Below, one piece after another: positions 18,252 through 28,878 of a DNA stretch of 64,000 bases (positions are counted from its first letter, which is position 1; each line of letters begins with the position of its first letter). The notes under the pieces are model-generated. The model did not search any database. It saw nothing but the letters and a program-made list of their open reading frames with translations, and had not been told where the DNA came from. The stretch is from Arthrobacter alpinus (GTDB lineage Bacteria; Actinomycetota; Actinomycetes; Actinomycetales; Micrococcaceae): NCBI RefSeq assembly GCF_001445575.1, contig NZ_CP013200.1, positions 310,001-374,000 on the forward strand, given 5' to 3'. The position numbers and the translations under genes are program-made.

Positions 18252-19751
18252 CTACTGGCTGTCTGAGGCCCGCTCGATACCCACCAGGTCCAACAACAGG
18301 CCAGTCTTGCCACGGCCATCCTGCACGAGGAAGCTGTTGCCGCGGTCCTCCAACGCCAGAATCCACACACCGGGGACCAGCTTGAAAGCGAACTGGCGCG
18401 TCTTTTCATCGATGGCGTTCTGGGGACGATCAACGGCGAACCAGAACGGCTCAGCTACAACCGGAGCCACTGACGGGTTCACCGTGGCGGTGATGCTTTC
18501 GCGATTGGCGGACGGCGCAAAGGGGTTTTCCGCTGCGGCTGCCGGCTTCACAGCTTCAGACTTGAGCGCTTCGGGGACCTGCGGGTTCAGCGTGGTTGCC
18601 ACAACTTCCTTGGCTTCCGTTTCCTTGGCTGAGGGGGCACCGGTGGCCCCGAAGTTGCCCTGCGCCGCGGCCGGTGTCTGCACCGAGGGCTGCGCGGCGG
18701 TGTGAGTTGCCGCTGAATGGTCTCCTGCCGGGGTGTTCCGAGCTGAGCCACTCTCGGCGCTGGCCGCGGTGGCAGGTGCTGCTGCACCGGGCGTGCCTGC
18801 GGAAGCACCGGTTCCTGCGGTGGCTGCTGCACCTGTGGACGGAGTTGCTGCAGCTGCCGAACTTGTGGCCGCCGGGGTTGTGGCACCGGCGGAGCCTGCG
18901 GCTGCCGAGCCTGCGCCGAAACCAGCACCAGCACCAGCACCAGCAGAGTTTTCCTTGGCGGGCGTAAAGATCTGACCGGCTTGGTTGTGCTTGGGCGTGG
19001 CCGGGGCGCTGTTCCATCCGCCCTGCTGGGCGCCGCCCTGCTGAGCTACACCCTGCTGGCCGGGTACGTACTGGGCCGGAGCTCCCGGAACCGGAGCCCC
19101 CTGACCGAGCGGCTGCTGACTGAGCGGCTGCTGGCCAGCATTCTGCTGCGCAGTACCCATCTGGGCGACCACAGGCTTAGGTGCACCAGGACGCTTGACG
19201 GCAGGAACGGCGTCGCGCGCGGCAAGAGCAGCCGGAACTTCAACCCGGCCGGTGAAATCGGCGGCGAAGGCGGGGATCCACTGTGCGCTGACAGTGGACA
19301 CCAGCAGTAGCAGCGAACCAATCAGACCGATCAGGAAGGCGATCCCAAAGTTGCTCACGGTGCCCACAAAGAAGAAGTACGTCGCGAAGGCCGCCACGAC
19401 CGAGCCGAACTGGTCAATGGAGAGCGAACCGATGCGAACTTTAGTGGCCGGGCTCATGCGGCGGGCCAGGAAAAGCCCACCCACAACGAGAGGCAGGACC
19501 ACGCCAATGCCAATGTAGAACAGGCCGCTGGTGTTCCAGAGGTTCAGACTGCCGGCCAGGGTCTTGACGATCGGCACCAAGGATGCCACGAAGATGATCA
19601 GCACCGAGCCTAGGACTACTAAGTCCCGGACGGTCAACGGCCCGGCAACGGCGTTGGCGGCAGTTGCGCTCTGGAGAGTTGCGTTCTGGGCCGCAGTTTC
19701 CTTCGGCCCGCTCGCCTGGGATGCCGACGAAGGCCTGCTTTGTTCAGTCAT
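18252..19751 (-). CDS. Membrane protein with long Ala/Gly/Gln-rich linker
   Basis: About 499 aa, function not recognised. The N-terminal part has four hydrophobic helices (starting VLGSVLIIFVASLVPIV, then FYIGIGVVLPLVVGGLFL, VVAAFATYFFFVG and FLIGLIGSLLLLVSTV). A low-complexity linker of about 200 residues rich in Ala, Gly, Gln, Thr and Pro follows. A compact C-terminal domain of about 90 residues contains WFAVDRPQNAIDE and FLVQDGRGKTGLLLDL. The start is ATG 19751, with GAGGAG seven bases upstream; the frame is open to 19766. It is the first gene of an operon with nth and a Nudix gene. Confidence 0.75.
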   Translation of the reverse strand: MTEQSRPSSASQASGPKETAAQNATLQSATAANAVAGPLTVRDLVVLGSVLIIFVASLVPIVKTLAGSLNLWNTSGLFYIGIGVVLPLVVGGLFLARRMSPATKVRIGSLSIDQFGSVVAAFATYFFFVGTVSNFGIAFLIGLIGSLLLLVSTVSAQWIPAFAADFTGRVEVPAALAARDAVPAVKRPGAPKPVVAQMGTAQQNAGQQPLSQQPLGQGAPVPGAPAQYVPGQQGVAQQGGAQQGGWNSAPATPKHNQAGQIFTPAKENSAGAGAGAGFGAGSAAAGSAGATTPAATSSAAAATPSTGAAATAGTGASAGTPGAAAPATAASAESGSARNTPAGDHSAATHTAAQPSVQTPAAAQGNFGATGAPSAKETEAKEVVATTLNPQVPEALKSEAVKPAAAAENPFAPSANRESITATVNPSVAPVVAEPFWFAVDRPQNAIDEKTRQFAFKLVPGVWILALEDRGNSFLVQDGRGKTGLLLDLVGIERASDSQ

Positions 19752-19849
19752 GGTCTTGCTCCTCAAAATCTCACGTTTGTCCCCAGCCTAGTTAACAGGT
19801 GAATCCAACACTAGCGAGCCACAGCTCAAATACCGTGTAAATGCCTCTG

Positions 19850-19867
19850 ATGGGGAGAAGTCCCCAT
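19850..19867. promoter_or_regulatory. Perfect inverted repeat in the acs upstream region
   Basis: ATGGGGA-GAAG-TCCCCAT is a 7-bp perfect dyad in the 351-bp divergent region (19752-20102) between the membrane-protein operon and acs. It could be an operator or an RNA hairpin in the leader of either gene. The rest of the gap holds no gene. Possible weak promoter elements for acs lie near TTGCAG (19946) and TAATCT (19971). acs itself has a leader and an AAGGGA ribosome binding site. Confidence 0.45.
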
Positions 19868-20102
19868 ATCTACGTGATTACCGTGCGCATGCTATTGAGC
19901 GCAGAAACCACGCCGTTGATCCCACAGAACTGTGACGGCTAACACTTGCAGCTGTGAGAAGCGCTACAGTTAATCTAGGAACGAATCGTTGTCCCATAAC
20001 AATCATCCAGCGGAAATTAACTTCCTCTTTGGGGAAGCTACATACCGCCGCCTGAATAGTTTTTCGCGGGTCAACGGCTACGAAGGAATGAAGGGAATTT
20101 AG

Positions 20103-22079
<1,977 letters not shown>

Positions 22080-22093
22080 AATTCCGATCACCG

Positions 22094-22136
22094 CTGTGTC
22101 GCAGTTGTTGCATTGTGGACAACAACTGCGACACAG
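22094..22136. terminator. 17-bp perfect hairpin after acs
   Basis: Arms 22094-22110 and 22120-22136 (CTGTGTCGCAGTTGTTG and its complement) are perfectly complementary around a nine-base loop. It lies 15 bp after the acs stop codon and ahead of the aroQ promoter. There is no T tract, so it may act as a Rho-assisted terminator or an mRNA 3'-end stabiliser. Confidence 0.6.
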
Positions 22137-22161
22137 AATCGTTTAAGGGCATTATTAACCC

Positions 22162-22620
22162 ATGACTTCCTCGACTGCGGCCAACCGTGGCGCCCTGCTG
22201 ATCCTCAACGGCCCCAATTTGAACTTGCTAGGTACGCGCGAACCGGAGATTTACGGCTCAACAACCCTGTCCGACGTCGAGCAGCTCACCACGGCGGCTG
22301 CCGAAGCCGCGGGGTTCAGCACGACGTGCCTGCAGTCCAACCACGAGGGCGCTCTGTTGGATGCGATCCATGCAGCGCGCGGCACGGCGGTGGGCATCAT
22401 CATCAACGCGGGCGCGTACACGCACACCTCGGTGGCGCTGCGGGACGCGATTGCCGGCGTCGAACTTCCCACAGTAGAGGTGCACATTTCCAACGTTCAC
22501 CAGCGTGAGGAATTCCGTCACCATTCCTACCTGTCGGCAGTGAGCAGCGCGGTTATTGTGGGCGCCGGGATCCACGGCTACGAACTGGCCGTGAGCTACT
22601 TCGACAAGACTCTTGCCTAA
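22162..22620 (+). CDS. aroQ: 3-dehydroquinate dehydratase, type II
   Basis: Third step of the shikimate pathway (3-dehydroquinate to 3-dehydroshikimate). The 152-aa protein has the N-terminal [18 protein letters not shown] with the catalytic Tyr at its end, [19 protein letters not shown], and [15 protein letters not shown] with the catalytic His. It is complete and of usual size. The ATG is six bases after CATTAT (22150-22155), consistent with a leaderless mRNA. It is not next to other aro genes here. Confidence 0.97.
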   Translation: MTSSTAANRGALLILNGPNLNLLGTREPEIYGSTTLSDVEQLTTAAAEAAGFSTTCLQSNHEGALLDAIHAARGTAVGIIINAGAYTHTSVALRDAIAGVELPTVEVHISNVHQREEFRHHSYLSAVSSAVIVGAGIHGYELAVSYFDKTLA

Positions 22621-22655
22621 GGCGCTTCTCTGAGGCGCTGCACTAGAACGTGCGC

Positions 22656-23861
22656 TTAGCCAACCTTGCAGGACCCCGATCCCACCGGAGAGTTCAGCGT
22701 TGGTGCCGCCGCAATGACAGGGCTTGCTTCCTTCATGGTCAGCGCGAAGCCAACGTTGTTGGTGGAGGTTGCCTTGGCGAAAACCACTCCCACCACGCGA
22801 CCCTCGGTGTCTAAGAGTGGTCCACCTGAGTTACCCGACTGCACGTTGCCAGCTAGTTGGTAGACATCGACGGCGGACTCGGCCCCGCCGGTGATGTCCG
22901 GAACCATCATGGGCCCCGAGGACAGGACCGTTGCCGGCCGAACCTGCAAAGGGCCGCCCAGGGGATAGCCAGCAAATGCTGTGGCTGTGTTGCGGGCAAC
23001 CGTGGGGGCAGTTGACAGGGGCGCGGCATCTAGAGAGTCGACGGCGAGCACGGCCAGGTCCTTGACGGCGTCAAAATAGACCACCCGGGCAGGCAGCGCA
23101 CCCTGAGTCTGGGTCTGGACCATTGGCATCGAGACACCAGCCACTACGTGAGCGTTGGTGACCACCCTGCCGGGTGAAACAACAAAACCCGTGCCCGTCT
23201 GGTTCTGACCGCATTGGAAAGCGGTGCCGGAAATTTTCATGACGGACTGTGCCGCGGCGTTCCAAGCAGGGGTGTTGGTGTCGGCATTGGGCGCGGCCAC
23301 TTCCACATTGGGACCCGTGGGGTTCAGTAACGCTGGAATCCCTTCCTTCAGCACCAATGATCGCCCTTGGGCCACGGCTTCCTTTACCGGGTCCGGCGTC
23401 CACGCTTCAATGCGAGAGATAACTTGGGACTTGCCCAATAGCTGAGAGACCAGCGGAATACCTAGGTTCCCCACGCCGAAAGCCACGATGGAAATGACCA
23501 GGGATCCCACCACCACGTTCAAGGCTCCGCCGAGCACACGGTTTACGGCACGGATCGAATCGGATTTCACAGCGCGCCCGATGGCACTACCGAGCTTCAT
23601 ACCCAAAGTGTGACCAAGCGCAATTAATATGATGGTGGACCCAATCACCATGACCGTACGCCAGCCCGGGCTTGGAGCATATTGGCTGATAAATGGCGCC
23701 GCAAAGAATGCGCCAAAGGCGCCGGCAATAAAACCTGCAAGGCCGCCTAGGCTCGCAACAAGTCCTACCTTGAGTCCATAGATCAGCTGCCAAAGCAGCC
23801 ACAGGATCAGCACGGCATCAAGCCAGGAGTAACCAAACACTTCTTTGCGCGCTCCAATCAT
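22656..23861 (-). CDS. marP: MarP-like periplasmic serine protease with CvpA-type membrane domain
   Basis: Membrane-anchored trypsin-like protease. From ATG 23861 it has 401 aa. Four hydrophobic helices (about 10-135, CvpA/colicin-V-production fold) precede a protease domain. The triad is His238 (TNAHVV), Asp268 (DLAVLAVD) and Ser345 (GNSGGPL). Two Cys (FQCGQN and the C-terminal GSCKVG) match the regulatory disulfide of M. tuberculosis MarP, which is needed for acid resistance. The frame is open to 23951, but that extension is Cys-rich and unlike the family. A GTG at 23840 (VFGYSW) is a further possible start. Convergent to aroQ. Confidence 0.9.
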   Translation of the reverse strand: MIGARKEVFGYSWLDAVLILWLLWQLIYGLKVGLVASLGGLAGFIAGAFGAFFAAPFISQYAPSPGWRTVMVIGSTIILIALGHTLGMKLGSAIGRAVKSDSIRAVNRVLGGALNVVVGSLVISIVAFGVGNLGIPLVSQLLGKSQVISRIEAWTPDPVKEAVAQGRSLVLKEGIPALLNPTGPNVEVAAPNADTNTPAWNAAAQSVMKISGTAFQCGQNQTGTGFVVSPGRVVTNAHVVAGVSMPMVQTQTQGALPARVVYFDAVKDLAVLAVDSLDAAPLSTAPTVARNTATAFAGYPLGGPLQVRPATVLSSGPMMVPDITGGAESAVDVYQLAGNVQSGNSGGPLLDTEGRVVGVVFAKATSTNNVGFALTMKEASPVIAAAPTLNSPVGSGSCKVG

Positions 23862-24118
23862 GAGCCAGTTCCGAGCGACCTCAGCCCGGCAGTGCGGGCA
23901 ACATCGAAAGCAGTACGGGCAGTTCCGGATGCCACGAGGCACCCATGGCAAATATTACCGTTGAGACACATGATTCTCCGGGGCTTTTGCCGCTGAGAGC
24001 CTGCCAATATGCTGTCAATGGGCGAGTTCAATGCCAAATTGGTCACAAAACGGGAAAATATCTGAAAGAATCAATATCAGGTCAGAACTTTTTCGATACT
24101 TAACTTTTAGGAGATTTC

Positions 24119-24796
24119 ATGGACATCGAGGTATTGCGCCGGGCACCACTTTTTGCCACGCTCGACGACGAGGCATTCCGCCTTTTGACGGACGAACTGG
24201 CAGAGGTTGATCTTTCCCGCGGCGCTTCGGTCTTCCGTGAAGGAGACCAGGGCGACCAGCTCTACTTCATCGTTTCCGGCAAGGTCAAGCTGGGACGCAC
24301 CTCCTCCGACGGCCGCGAGTCACTCGTTGCCATTCTTGGCCCGGGAGAGCTTTTCGGAGAAATGGCCCTGTTTGATCCGGCACCTCGCAGCACCACCGCG
24401 ACCGCCGTCTCGGAAACTCGCTTGGCCGGCTTGAAGAACGAATCCCTCAACGCTCTGCTGCGCAACCGCCCCGAGGTGTCCATGCAGCTGCTGCAGGCCC
24501 TGGCCCGCCGCCTGCGCCGCACCAATGACAACCTCTCCGATCTGGTCTTCTCAGACGTCCCCGGCCGCGTGGCCAAGGCGATCCTCGATTTGGCCGACCG
24601 CTTTGGCCGTCCGGCAACTGACGGTATCCTCGTAGCCCACGAGCTTACGCAGGAAGAACTGGCCCAGCTGGTCGGCGCTTCACGCGAAACCGTCAACAAG
24701 GCTTTGGCCGAGTTCGTCCAGCGCGGCTGGCTCCGCCTGGAAGCCCGCGCCGTTGTCATCTTGGACGTCAACCGCCTGCGCCAGCGTTCACGCTAG
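24119..24796 (+). CDS. Crp/Fnr family transcriptional regulator
   Basis: A 225-aa regulator. A cyclic-nucleotide-binding beta-barrel (about 8-125, with GELFGEMALFDPAPRSTTA as the phosphate-binding cassette) is followed by a winged helix. The recognition helix is LAQLVGASRETVNKAL. This is close to the GlxR/Crp proteins that act as global cAMP-responsive regulators in Corynebacterium, Mycobacterium and Arthrobacter. AGGAG (24109-24113) sits five bases before ATG 24119. The 257-bp region upstream, shared with marP, holds the promoter. The stop codon TAG is the first three bases of the dispersed repeat 24794-24862. Confidence 0.93.
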   Translation: MDIEVLRRAPLFATLDDEAFRLLTDELAEVDLSRGASVFREGDQGDQLYFIVSGKVKLGRTSSDGRESLVAILGPGELFGEMALFDPAPRSTTATAVSETRLAGLKNESLNALLRNRPEVSMQLLQALARRLRRTNDNLSDLVFSDVPGRVAKAILDLADRFGRPATDGILVAHELTQEELAQLVGASRETVNKALAEFVQRGWLRLEARAVVILDVNRLRQRSR

Positions 24797-24862
24797 TCCC
24801 CACTCGCCGGCCCGCTAAATCGCTGACGCGATTTCCCGGGAACCTGGCGAACGTGGGCCCAA
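24794..24862. repeat. 69-bp dispersed hairpin repeat, copy A
   Basis: Starts with the TAG stop codon of the Crp/Fnr gene and runs to GGGCCCAA. It matches copy B (40930-40998) at 64 of 69 positions by eye. Inner stem AAATCGC/GCGATTT with loop TGAC. The outer stem pairs CCCAC-TCGCC with GGCGA-(AC)-GTGGG, as in copy B, but with C-G instead of T-A in one pair. It lies just before the terminator 24864-24907. Confidence 0.85.
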
Positions 24863-24863
24863 C

Positions 24864-24907
24864 ACGAAAACGGCCCGGTCACCTGATGGTGACCGGGCCG
24901 TTTTCGT
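24864..24907. terminator. Bidirectional terminator after the Crp/Fnr gene
   Basis: A 20-bp perfect stem: ACGAAAACGGCCCGGTCACC (24864-24883) against 24888-24907 with loop TGAT. The GC core is flanked by AAAA and TTTT and is followed by TTC. It lies between convergent genes and can serve both. Confidence 0.9.
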
Positions 24908-24917
24908 TTCCCGAGGT

Positions 24918-24976
24918 ACTTTGACGTTTTCGACACTGTTTGAGCTACCGCGGAAACGTCAAAGTGTGTCGAAAAC
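24918..24976. repeat. Interleaved inverted repeats near the Nudix gene 3' end
   Basis: P1 CTTTGACGTTT (24919-24929) and the overlapping P2 GTTTTCGACAC (24926-24936) are followed by P1' AAACGTCAAAG (24954-24964) and P2' GTGTCGAAAAC (24966-24976). The order P1-P2-P1'-P2' gives competing or pseudoknot-like pairing. It lies 15 bp beyond the stop of the minus-strand Nudix gene, so it may end that transcript. Confidence 0.6.
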
Positions 24977-24990
24977 CTGAACGGGCAGGC

Positions 24991-25935
24991 CTACCGTTCC
25001 CGGCAGGCTGCACCCTCCGACGCCGGGGCTGTGGATACTTCCAAGTTCAGCTGGTCCTCGCTACCAACCACCAGCGTTGGTTGGTACTCGTTGATGGGTC
25101 GCTTGTGGTTCAGGTATGCGATGCATCCGCGGGCTGCCGCGATCTTTTCCAGGATGACTTCCACACCGGGGACCACCAGCTCGCCCAAGTTCCGACCCAG
25201 AGTGACGTCCTGGCCAATTTCATCGCCCAGCACGGTGCTGTTGCGTTCCGCCAAGATTTCGCTTGCACAGGCCCACCGACCCCAAACACCCTTGCTGGTC
25301 AACAACGACGGCTCTTGGGCAACCGGCATAACGGCCGCAAAGTATCGGGTATCAAAGCGCCTGTGGGCAAAGTCCGGGCTCAGCCAGTGACTGAGCGGCT
25401 TGAGTAAATCCGTACGCAGAGCCAAGCCATAGCGTTCCAGCAGTGACGCGAAGGTAATCTCCTGCGCCGCAATGGCTTCACGGGCCCGCATCCATTCGGG
25501 GCCATTGATGCCTTCGGCGAGGGAGGATGCATCGGGCCCGGCCAGCAGAACACCGGTTTCCTCAAACGCTTCCCTGATGGCAGCCACAACGTGGCGCTTG
25601 GCCAGCCCAATATCCGTAGTCCCTAGGCTCTTGGCCCACGCAGCAGGTGAGGGGCCCACCCAGTCGGTGACGTCGTCGTCCGCGGGTTCAACTGTGCCCC
25701 CAGGAAACGCCACAATACCCAGCGGAGAACCACCGGGACGGTACGTCAAAAAAGTCTTCATGCCGGCCGGGCTGTCCTTCAACAGCACTACCGAGGACGC
25801 CAGCCGTGGCTTACCGGGTGTGCGTCCACCAAAATCCAGCCACGCCTGCGCGGCTTCCCGCTGACCCTCAGTCAGCGGGAAGAGCCGCTTGCCTGCGGGC
25901 CGAAAGCCCGCCGGATTGTTACTGGAATTCGGCAA
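24991..25935 (-). CDS. Nudix hydrolase
   Basis: A 314-aa Nudix family protein. The box is split by a long insert: FPGGTVEPADDDVTDW, then about 30 residues later AIREAFEETGVLLAG. This resembles the NUDT19-like group, which acts on CoA esters, but the substrate cannot be assigned. The start is TTG 25935, overlapping the ridA stop codon by 17 bp, with GAGG about nine bases upstream. It is the last gene of the DUF4177-ridA-Nudix operon and ends just before the interleaved inverted repeats at 24918-24976. Confidence 0.82.
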   Translation of the reverse strand: MPNSSNNPAGFRPAGKRLFPLTEGQREAAQAWLDFGGRTPGKPRLASSVVLLKDSPAGMKTFLTYRPGGSPLGIVAFPGGTVEPADDDVTDWVGPSPAAWAKSLGTTDIGLAKRHVVAAIREAFEETGVLLAGPDASSLAEGINGPEWMRAREAIAAQEITFASLLERYGLALRTDLLKPLSHWLSPDFAHRRFDTRYFAAVMPVAQEPSLLTSKGVWGRWACASEILAERNSTVLGDEIGQDVTLGRNLGELVVPGVEVILEKIAAARGCIAYLNHKRPINEYQPTLVVGSEDQLNLEVSTAPASEGAACRER

Positions 25936-26404
25936 TCAACTCAACCTCAACAGGTGAATCCAAAGGCAGAACGGAAACTCCGACGGCGGAGCGTGCGTGG
26001 ATGCCTGCCTCGCCAAATACTTCACCCAAAAGCTCGGAGGCCCCGTTGATGACGCCGGGCTGTCCGGTGAAGGACGGATCCGAGGCCACAAAGCCCACAA
26101 CCTTCACAATTCGTGTGACGCGGTCCAGATCGCCAATGACGCTCTTGAGGGCTGCAATGGCGTTGATTGCGCACGTTGCGGCCATGGATTTTGCGTCCTC
26201 AGCTGAAACCTCGGCACCAACTTTTCCCGTGGCTGGGAGTTTGCCGTCAATAAACGGCAGCTGTCCAGAGGTGTAAACATGGTTACCCGAGATGACGGCA
26301 GGCACATAGGCAGCAACGGGTGCAGCTACGGGCGGCAGGCTCATGCCCAGCTCGGCCAGGCGCGCTTCAATGCGTCCGGATCCTTGAGTTGTCGCGGTAT
26401 TCAC
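25919..26404 (-). CDS. ridA: RidA family protein (YjgF/YER057c/UK114)
   Basis: A 161-aa member of the RidA superfamily, whose archetypes hydrolyse reactive enamine/imine intermediates. An N-terminal extension (RIEARLAELGMSLPP) precedes YTSGQLPFIDG. The C-terminal part has the Arg-containing motif IHARSAVGVSVLPLDSPVEVELIAEF. The Arg is the carboxylate-binding residue of true RidA enzymes, though this longer subgroup is less studied. GTG 26404 starts two bases after the stop of the DUF4177 gene. Confidence 0.88.
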   Translation of the reverse strand: MNTATTQGSGRIEARLAELGMSLPPVAAPVAAYVPAVISGNHVYTSGQLPFIDGKLPATGKVGAEVSAEDAKSMAATCAINAIAALKSVIGDLDRVTRIVKVVGFVASDPSFTGQPGVINGASELLGEVFGEAGIHARSAVGVSVLPLDSPVEVELIAEFQ

Positions 26405-26406
26405 GG

Positions 26407-26562
26407 CTATGCCTTCTCTCGCTTGAGGTAGGCGACAAGGCCACGGCCGTCGGGTCCCGGAACAACCTGAACCAGCTCCCAGCCCTCGTCACCCCAGCTG
26501 TCCAAGATCGCCTTGGTGTTGTGGATAATCAGCGGAATCGTAGAGTACTCCCATTTGCTCAT
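26407..26562 (-). CDS. Small DUF4177 protein (51 aa)
   Basis: A short gene of 51 codons starting MSKWEYSTIPLI and containing LDSWGDEGWELVQVVPG, the DUF4177 signature. It ends YLKREKA. The function of DUF4177 is unknown. The start ATG at 26562 lies seven bases after TACTCT (26575-26570 on the minus strand), so the mRNA is probably leaderless. It leads the operon with ridA and a Nudix gene. Only 35 bp separate its start from that of the divergent penicillin-binding protein gene. Confidence 0.85.
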   Translation of the reverse strand: MSKWEYSTIPLIIHNTKAILDSWGDEGWELVQVVPGPDGRGLVAYLKREKA

Positions 26563-26597
26563 ACGTCAAAGAGTATCCCTGCCGGTAAACTGGAAAA

Positions 26598-28865
26598 ATG
26601 GCAGCAAAAAAACACCCCATTTTCGATACCGCCACAACGCTGGGTAAATTGGTCCTCTTCCTGGGCGTCAGCGCGATTTGTGGCGTCCTGGTGGCAGGAC
26701 TCCTGGTCCCGGCGGCGGCTCTGGCCAGCACCACAACCACCTCGTCCATCACGCTCTTTGATGAGCTCCCGGACGAGATGAAGGTGGGCACACCGGCCCA
26801 GTCGTCAAAGATTCTGGCATCTGACGGTTCCCTCTTGGCTACGTTCTACGACCAGAACCGCACCGAGGTGGCGCTGAAAGATATCTCGCCGTTCATGAAG
26901 GACGCCATTGTTGCGGTGGAAGATGCTCGCTATTACGACCATGGCGGCATTGACACCCGTGGCTTGATGCGTGCCGTCACGGCCATGGCTCAGGGCGGTG
27001 GACGCCAGGGTGCCTCCACCATCACCCAGCAGTTCGTGAACAACGTGATCATCCAGACCTATGCAGCCGACGGCGACTACGACAAGATTAAGCTTGGCGG
27101 TGACAAGGGTGTTGGCGAGAAGGTCCGCGAGATCAAGCTGGCCATTGCCATTGAAAAGAAGTACTCCAAGGATGAGATCCTGCAGGGCTACTTGAACTGG
27201 GTGCTCTATGCCAATGGCAACTTCGGCATCGAATCAGCTGCCTACAACTACTTTGGCATTCACGCTAAAGACCTGAACCTGCCGCAAGCTGCCCTGCTGG
27301 CCGGTGTAGTCAATAGCCCTCAGATTTATGACCCCATTGCCAATCCCGAGAACTCTCTGACGCGCCGCAACTTGGTGTTGGACCACATGCTGGATCAAGG
27401 CATGATCGATGCCAAGCAGCATAAGGAAGCCGTTGCCTCCAAGGTTGCCCTGAAGGTGCAGCCCACACGCAACGGTTGCACCACTGCCGTGCGAGCCGAG
27501 TACTTCTGCGAGTACGTCAGCAATCTCTTCGTCAATGATGCCAAGTACGGTAAAACTCCCGAAGATCGCCTCAAGGTCCTTCTGCAGGGCGGTTTGACCA
27601 TCAAAACCACGCTGGACGCGAAAATGCAGGACGCCGCTCAGGCTCAGTTCGCGAACTACGCCCCGATCGAAAACAACCCTGACAGGGTTGGCATGGCCAT
27701 TGTGTCCGTCCAGCCGAAGACGGGCAAGATCCTCGCCATGGCGCAGAACACCAAGCTGGCTCCCAAAGAGGGCCAATGGAAAACGGACTACAACTTCGCC
27801 GTTGACCGTCTGGATGCCAACGGCGCCTCACTGGGCGGCTCAGGCGGCTTCGACGTGGGTTCAACCATCAAGCCGTTCACCTTTGCCGAATGGCTGAACT
27901 CCGGCCACAAGATCGACGACAGGGTGGACGCCTCGGTGCGCCGCTACCCCCAGTCGCGTCCGTGGAACAACAGCTGCGGCGCCACCGGCGGCTATTACGA
28001 CAGTTCCGACCCCCAAGCTGACCAGGACCTGCAAAATGCGGACGGTCCAAACGGTATTTACTACCGAACGCTTACCGCTAGGGAGGGTCTCTACCTGTCG
28101 CTGAACACCGCGACCATGGCCACTGCAGCCCAGATGGACATGTGCAACATCCAGAAGATGATGACAGCTACCGGCATTCACATGGGCAGCGACGTCACCA
28201 AGCCCTACAACCTCTCCAGCAGCAGCAGCCTGCTGGGTAGTGGCGAGGTTGCACCGCTGACCATGGCCAATGCCTTCGCCACCTTTGCCTCCGGCGGGCT
28301 GTACTGCACGCCCATTGCTTTGGAATCCATCACCAACGCCAAGGGCGAGAAACTCCCGGTTCCGAGCGCCAACTGCAAGCAGACCGTGAAGCCTGAAGTG
28401 GCTGCAGGCGTGAATGCCGTGCTCCAGCAGGTGCTGCAAAATGGTTCCGGCTACCAGATCCCGCTGCAGTACCCGGCTGGTGCCAAGACCGGTACCACCA
28501 ATGATTCTCAGCAGACCTGGACCAACGGTTACACGCGCGGCGTGGCTACGTCTGCTTGGGTGGGCATGCCGGAGAACAAGAATGATTCCACCAACAACCG
28601 GCTCATCGCCGGCCAGAAGATCCCGTATGTTGACGGCTCCACCTACGCCGGCCATGCGTGGCAGGCGTATATGAACCAGGTCGCAGGCAATTACGACGTA
28701 GGCGCCTTCGATCCGCCGCCAGCCAGCATCGTCTCCCCGCCGGCTCCCCCGCCCGCGCCCGCTGAAACAAAGTCCGCCGATGACAATAAGGACTCCCAGG
28801 AGAAGCCTGCCACGGAGAACAAGGACAAGCCGGCCACCGATAATAAAGACAAGAAGAAAGACTAG
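26598..28865 (+). CDS. Bifunctional class A penicillin-binding protein
   Basis: Peptidoglycan glycosyltransferase plus transpeptidase, 755 aa. It has an N-terminal membrane helix (about 15-40). In the glycosyltransferase domain the catalytic Glu sits in VEDARYYDHGG (about 108), followed by GASTITQQFVNN and KYSKDEILQGYLN. The transpeptidase domain has Ser422-x-x-Lys425 (STIKPF), SLNT as the SxN motif, and KTGTT near 630. The tail is a charged Lys/Asp/Glu/Asn linker, typical of actinobacterial PonA proteins. The ATG is six bases after TAAACT (26586-26591), giving a leaderless start. The metallophosphoesterase gene follows 13 bp downstream. Confidence 0.95.
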   Translation: MAAKKHPIFDTATTLGKLVLFLGVSAICGVLVAGLLVPAAALASTTTTSSITLFDELPDEMKVGTPAQSSKILASDGSLLATFYDQNRTEVALKDISPFMKDAIVAVEDARYYDHGGIDTRGLMRAVTAMAQGGGRQGASTITQQFVNNVIIQTYAADGDYDKIKLGGDKGVGEKVREIKLAIAIEKKYSKDEILQGYLNWVLYANGNFGIESAAYNYFGIHAKDLNLPQAALLAGVVNSPQIYDPIANPENSLTRRNLVLDHMLDQGMIDAKQHKEAVASKVALKVQPTRNGCTTAVRAEYFCEYVSNLFVNDAKYGKTPEDRLKVLLQGGLTIKTTLDAKMQDAAQAQFANYAPIENNPDRVGMAIVSVQPKTGKILAMAQNTKLAPKEGQWKTDYNFAVDRLDANGASLGGSGGFDVGSTIKPFTFAEWLNSGHKIDDRVDASVRRYPQSRPWNNSCGATGGYYDSSDPQADQDLQNADGPNGIYYRTLTAREGLYLSLNTATMATAAQMDMCNIQKMMTATGIHMGSDVTKPYNLSSSSSLLGSGEVAPLTMANAFATFASGGLYCTPIALESITNAKGEKLPVPSANCKQTVKPEVAAGVNAVLQQVLQNGSGYQIPLQYPAGAKTGTTNDSQQTWTNGYTRGVATSAWVGMPENKNDSTNNRLIAGQKIPYVDGSTYAGHAWQAYMNQVAGNYDVGAFDPPPASIVSPPAPPPAPAETKSADDNKDSQEKPATENKDKPATDNKDKKKD

Positions 28866-28878
28866 AGCCTAAGCCTCC

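Noticed and set aside
19931..19946. Possible Crp/GlxR site TGTGA-CGGCTA-ACACT upstream of acs
   Set aside because: Only the left half fits TGTGA-N6-TCACA. The right half differs at key bases, so I do not call it, although acs is a known target of such regulators in relatives.
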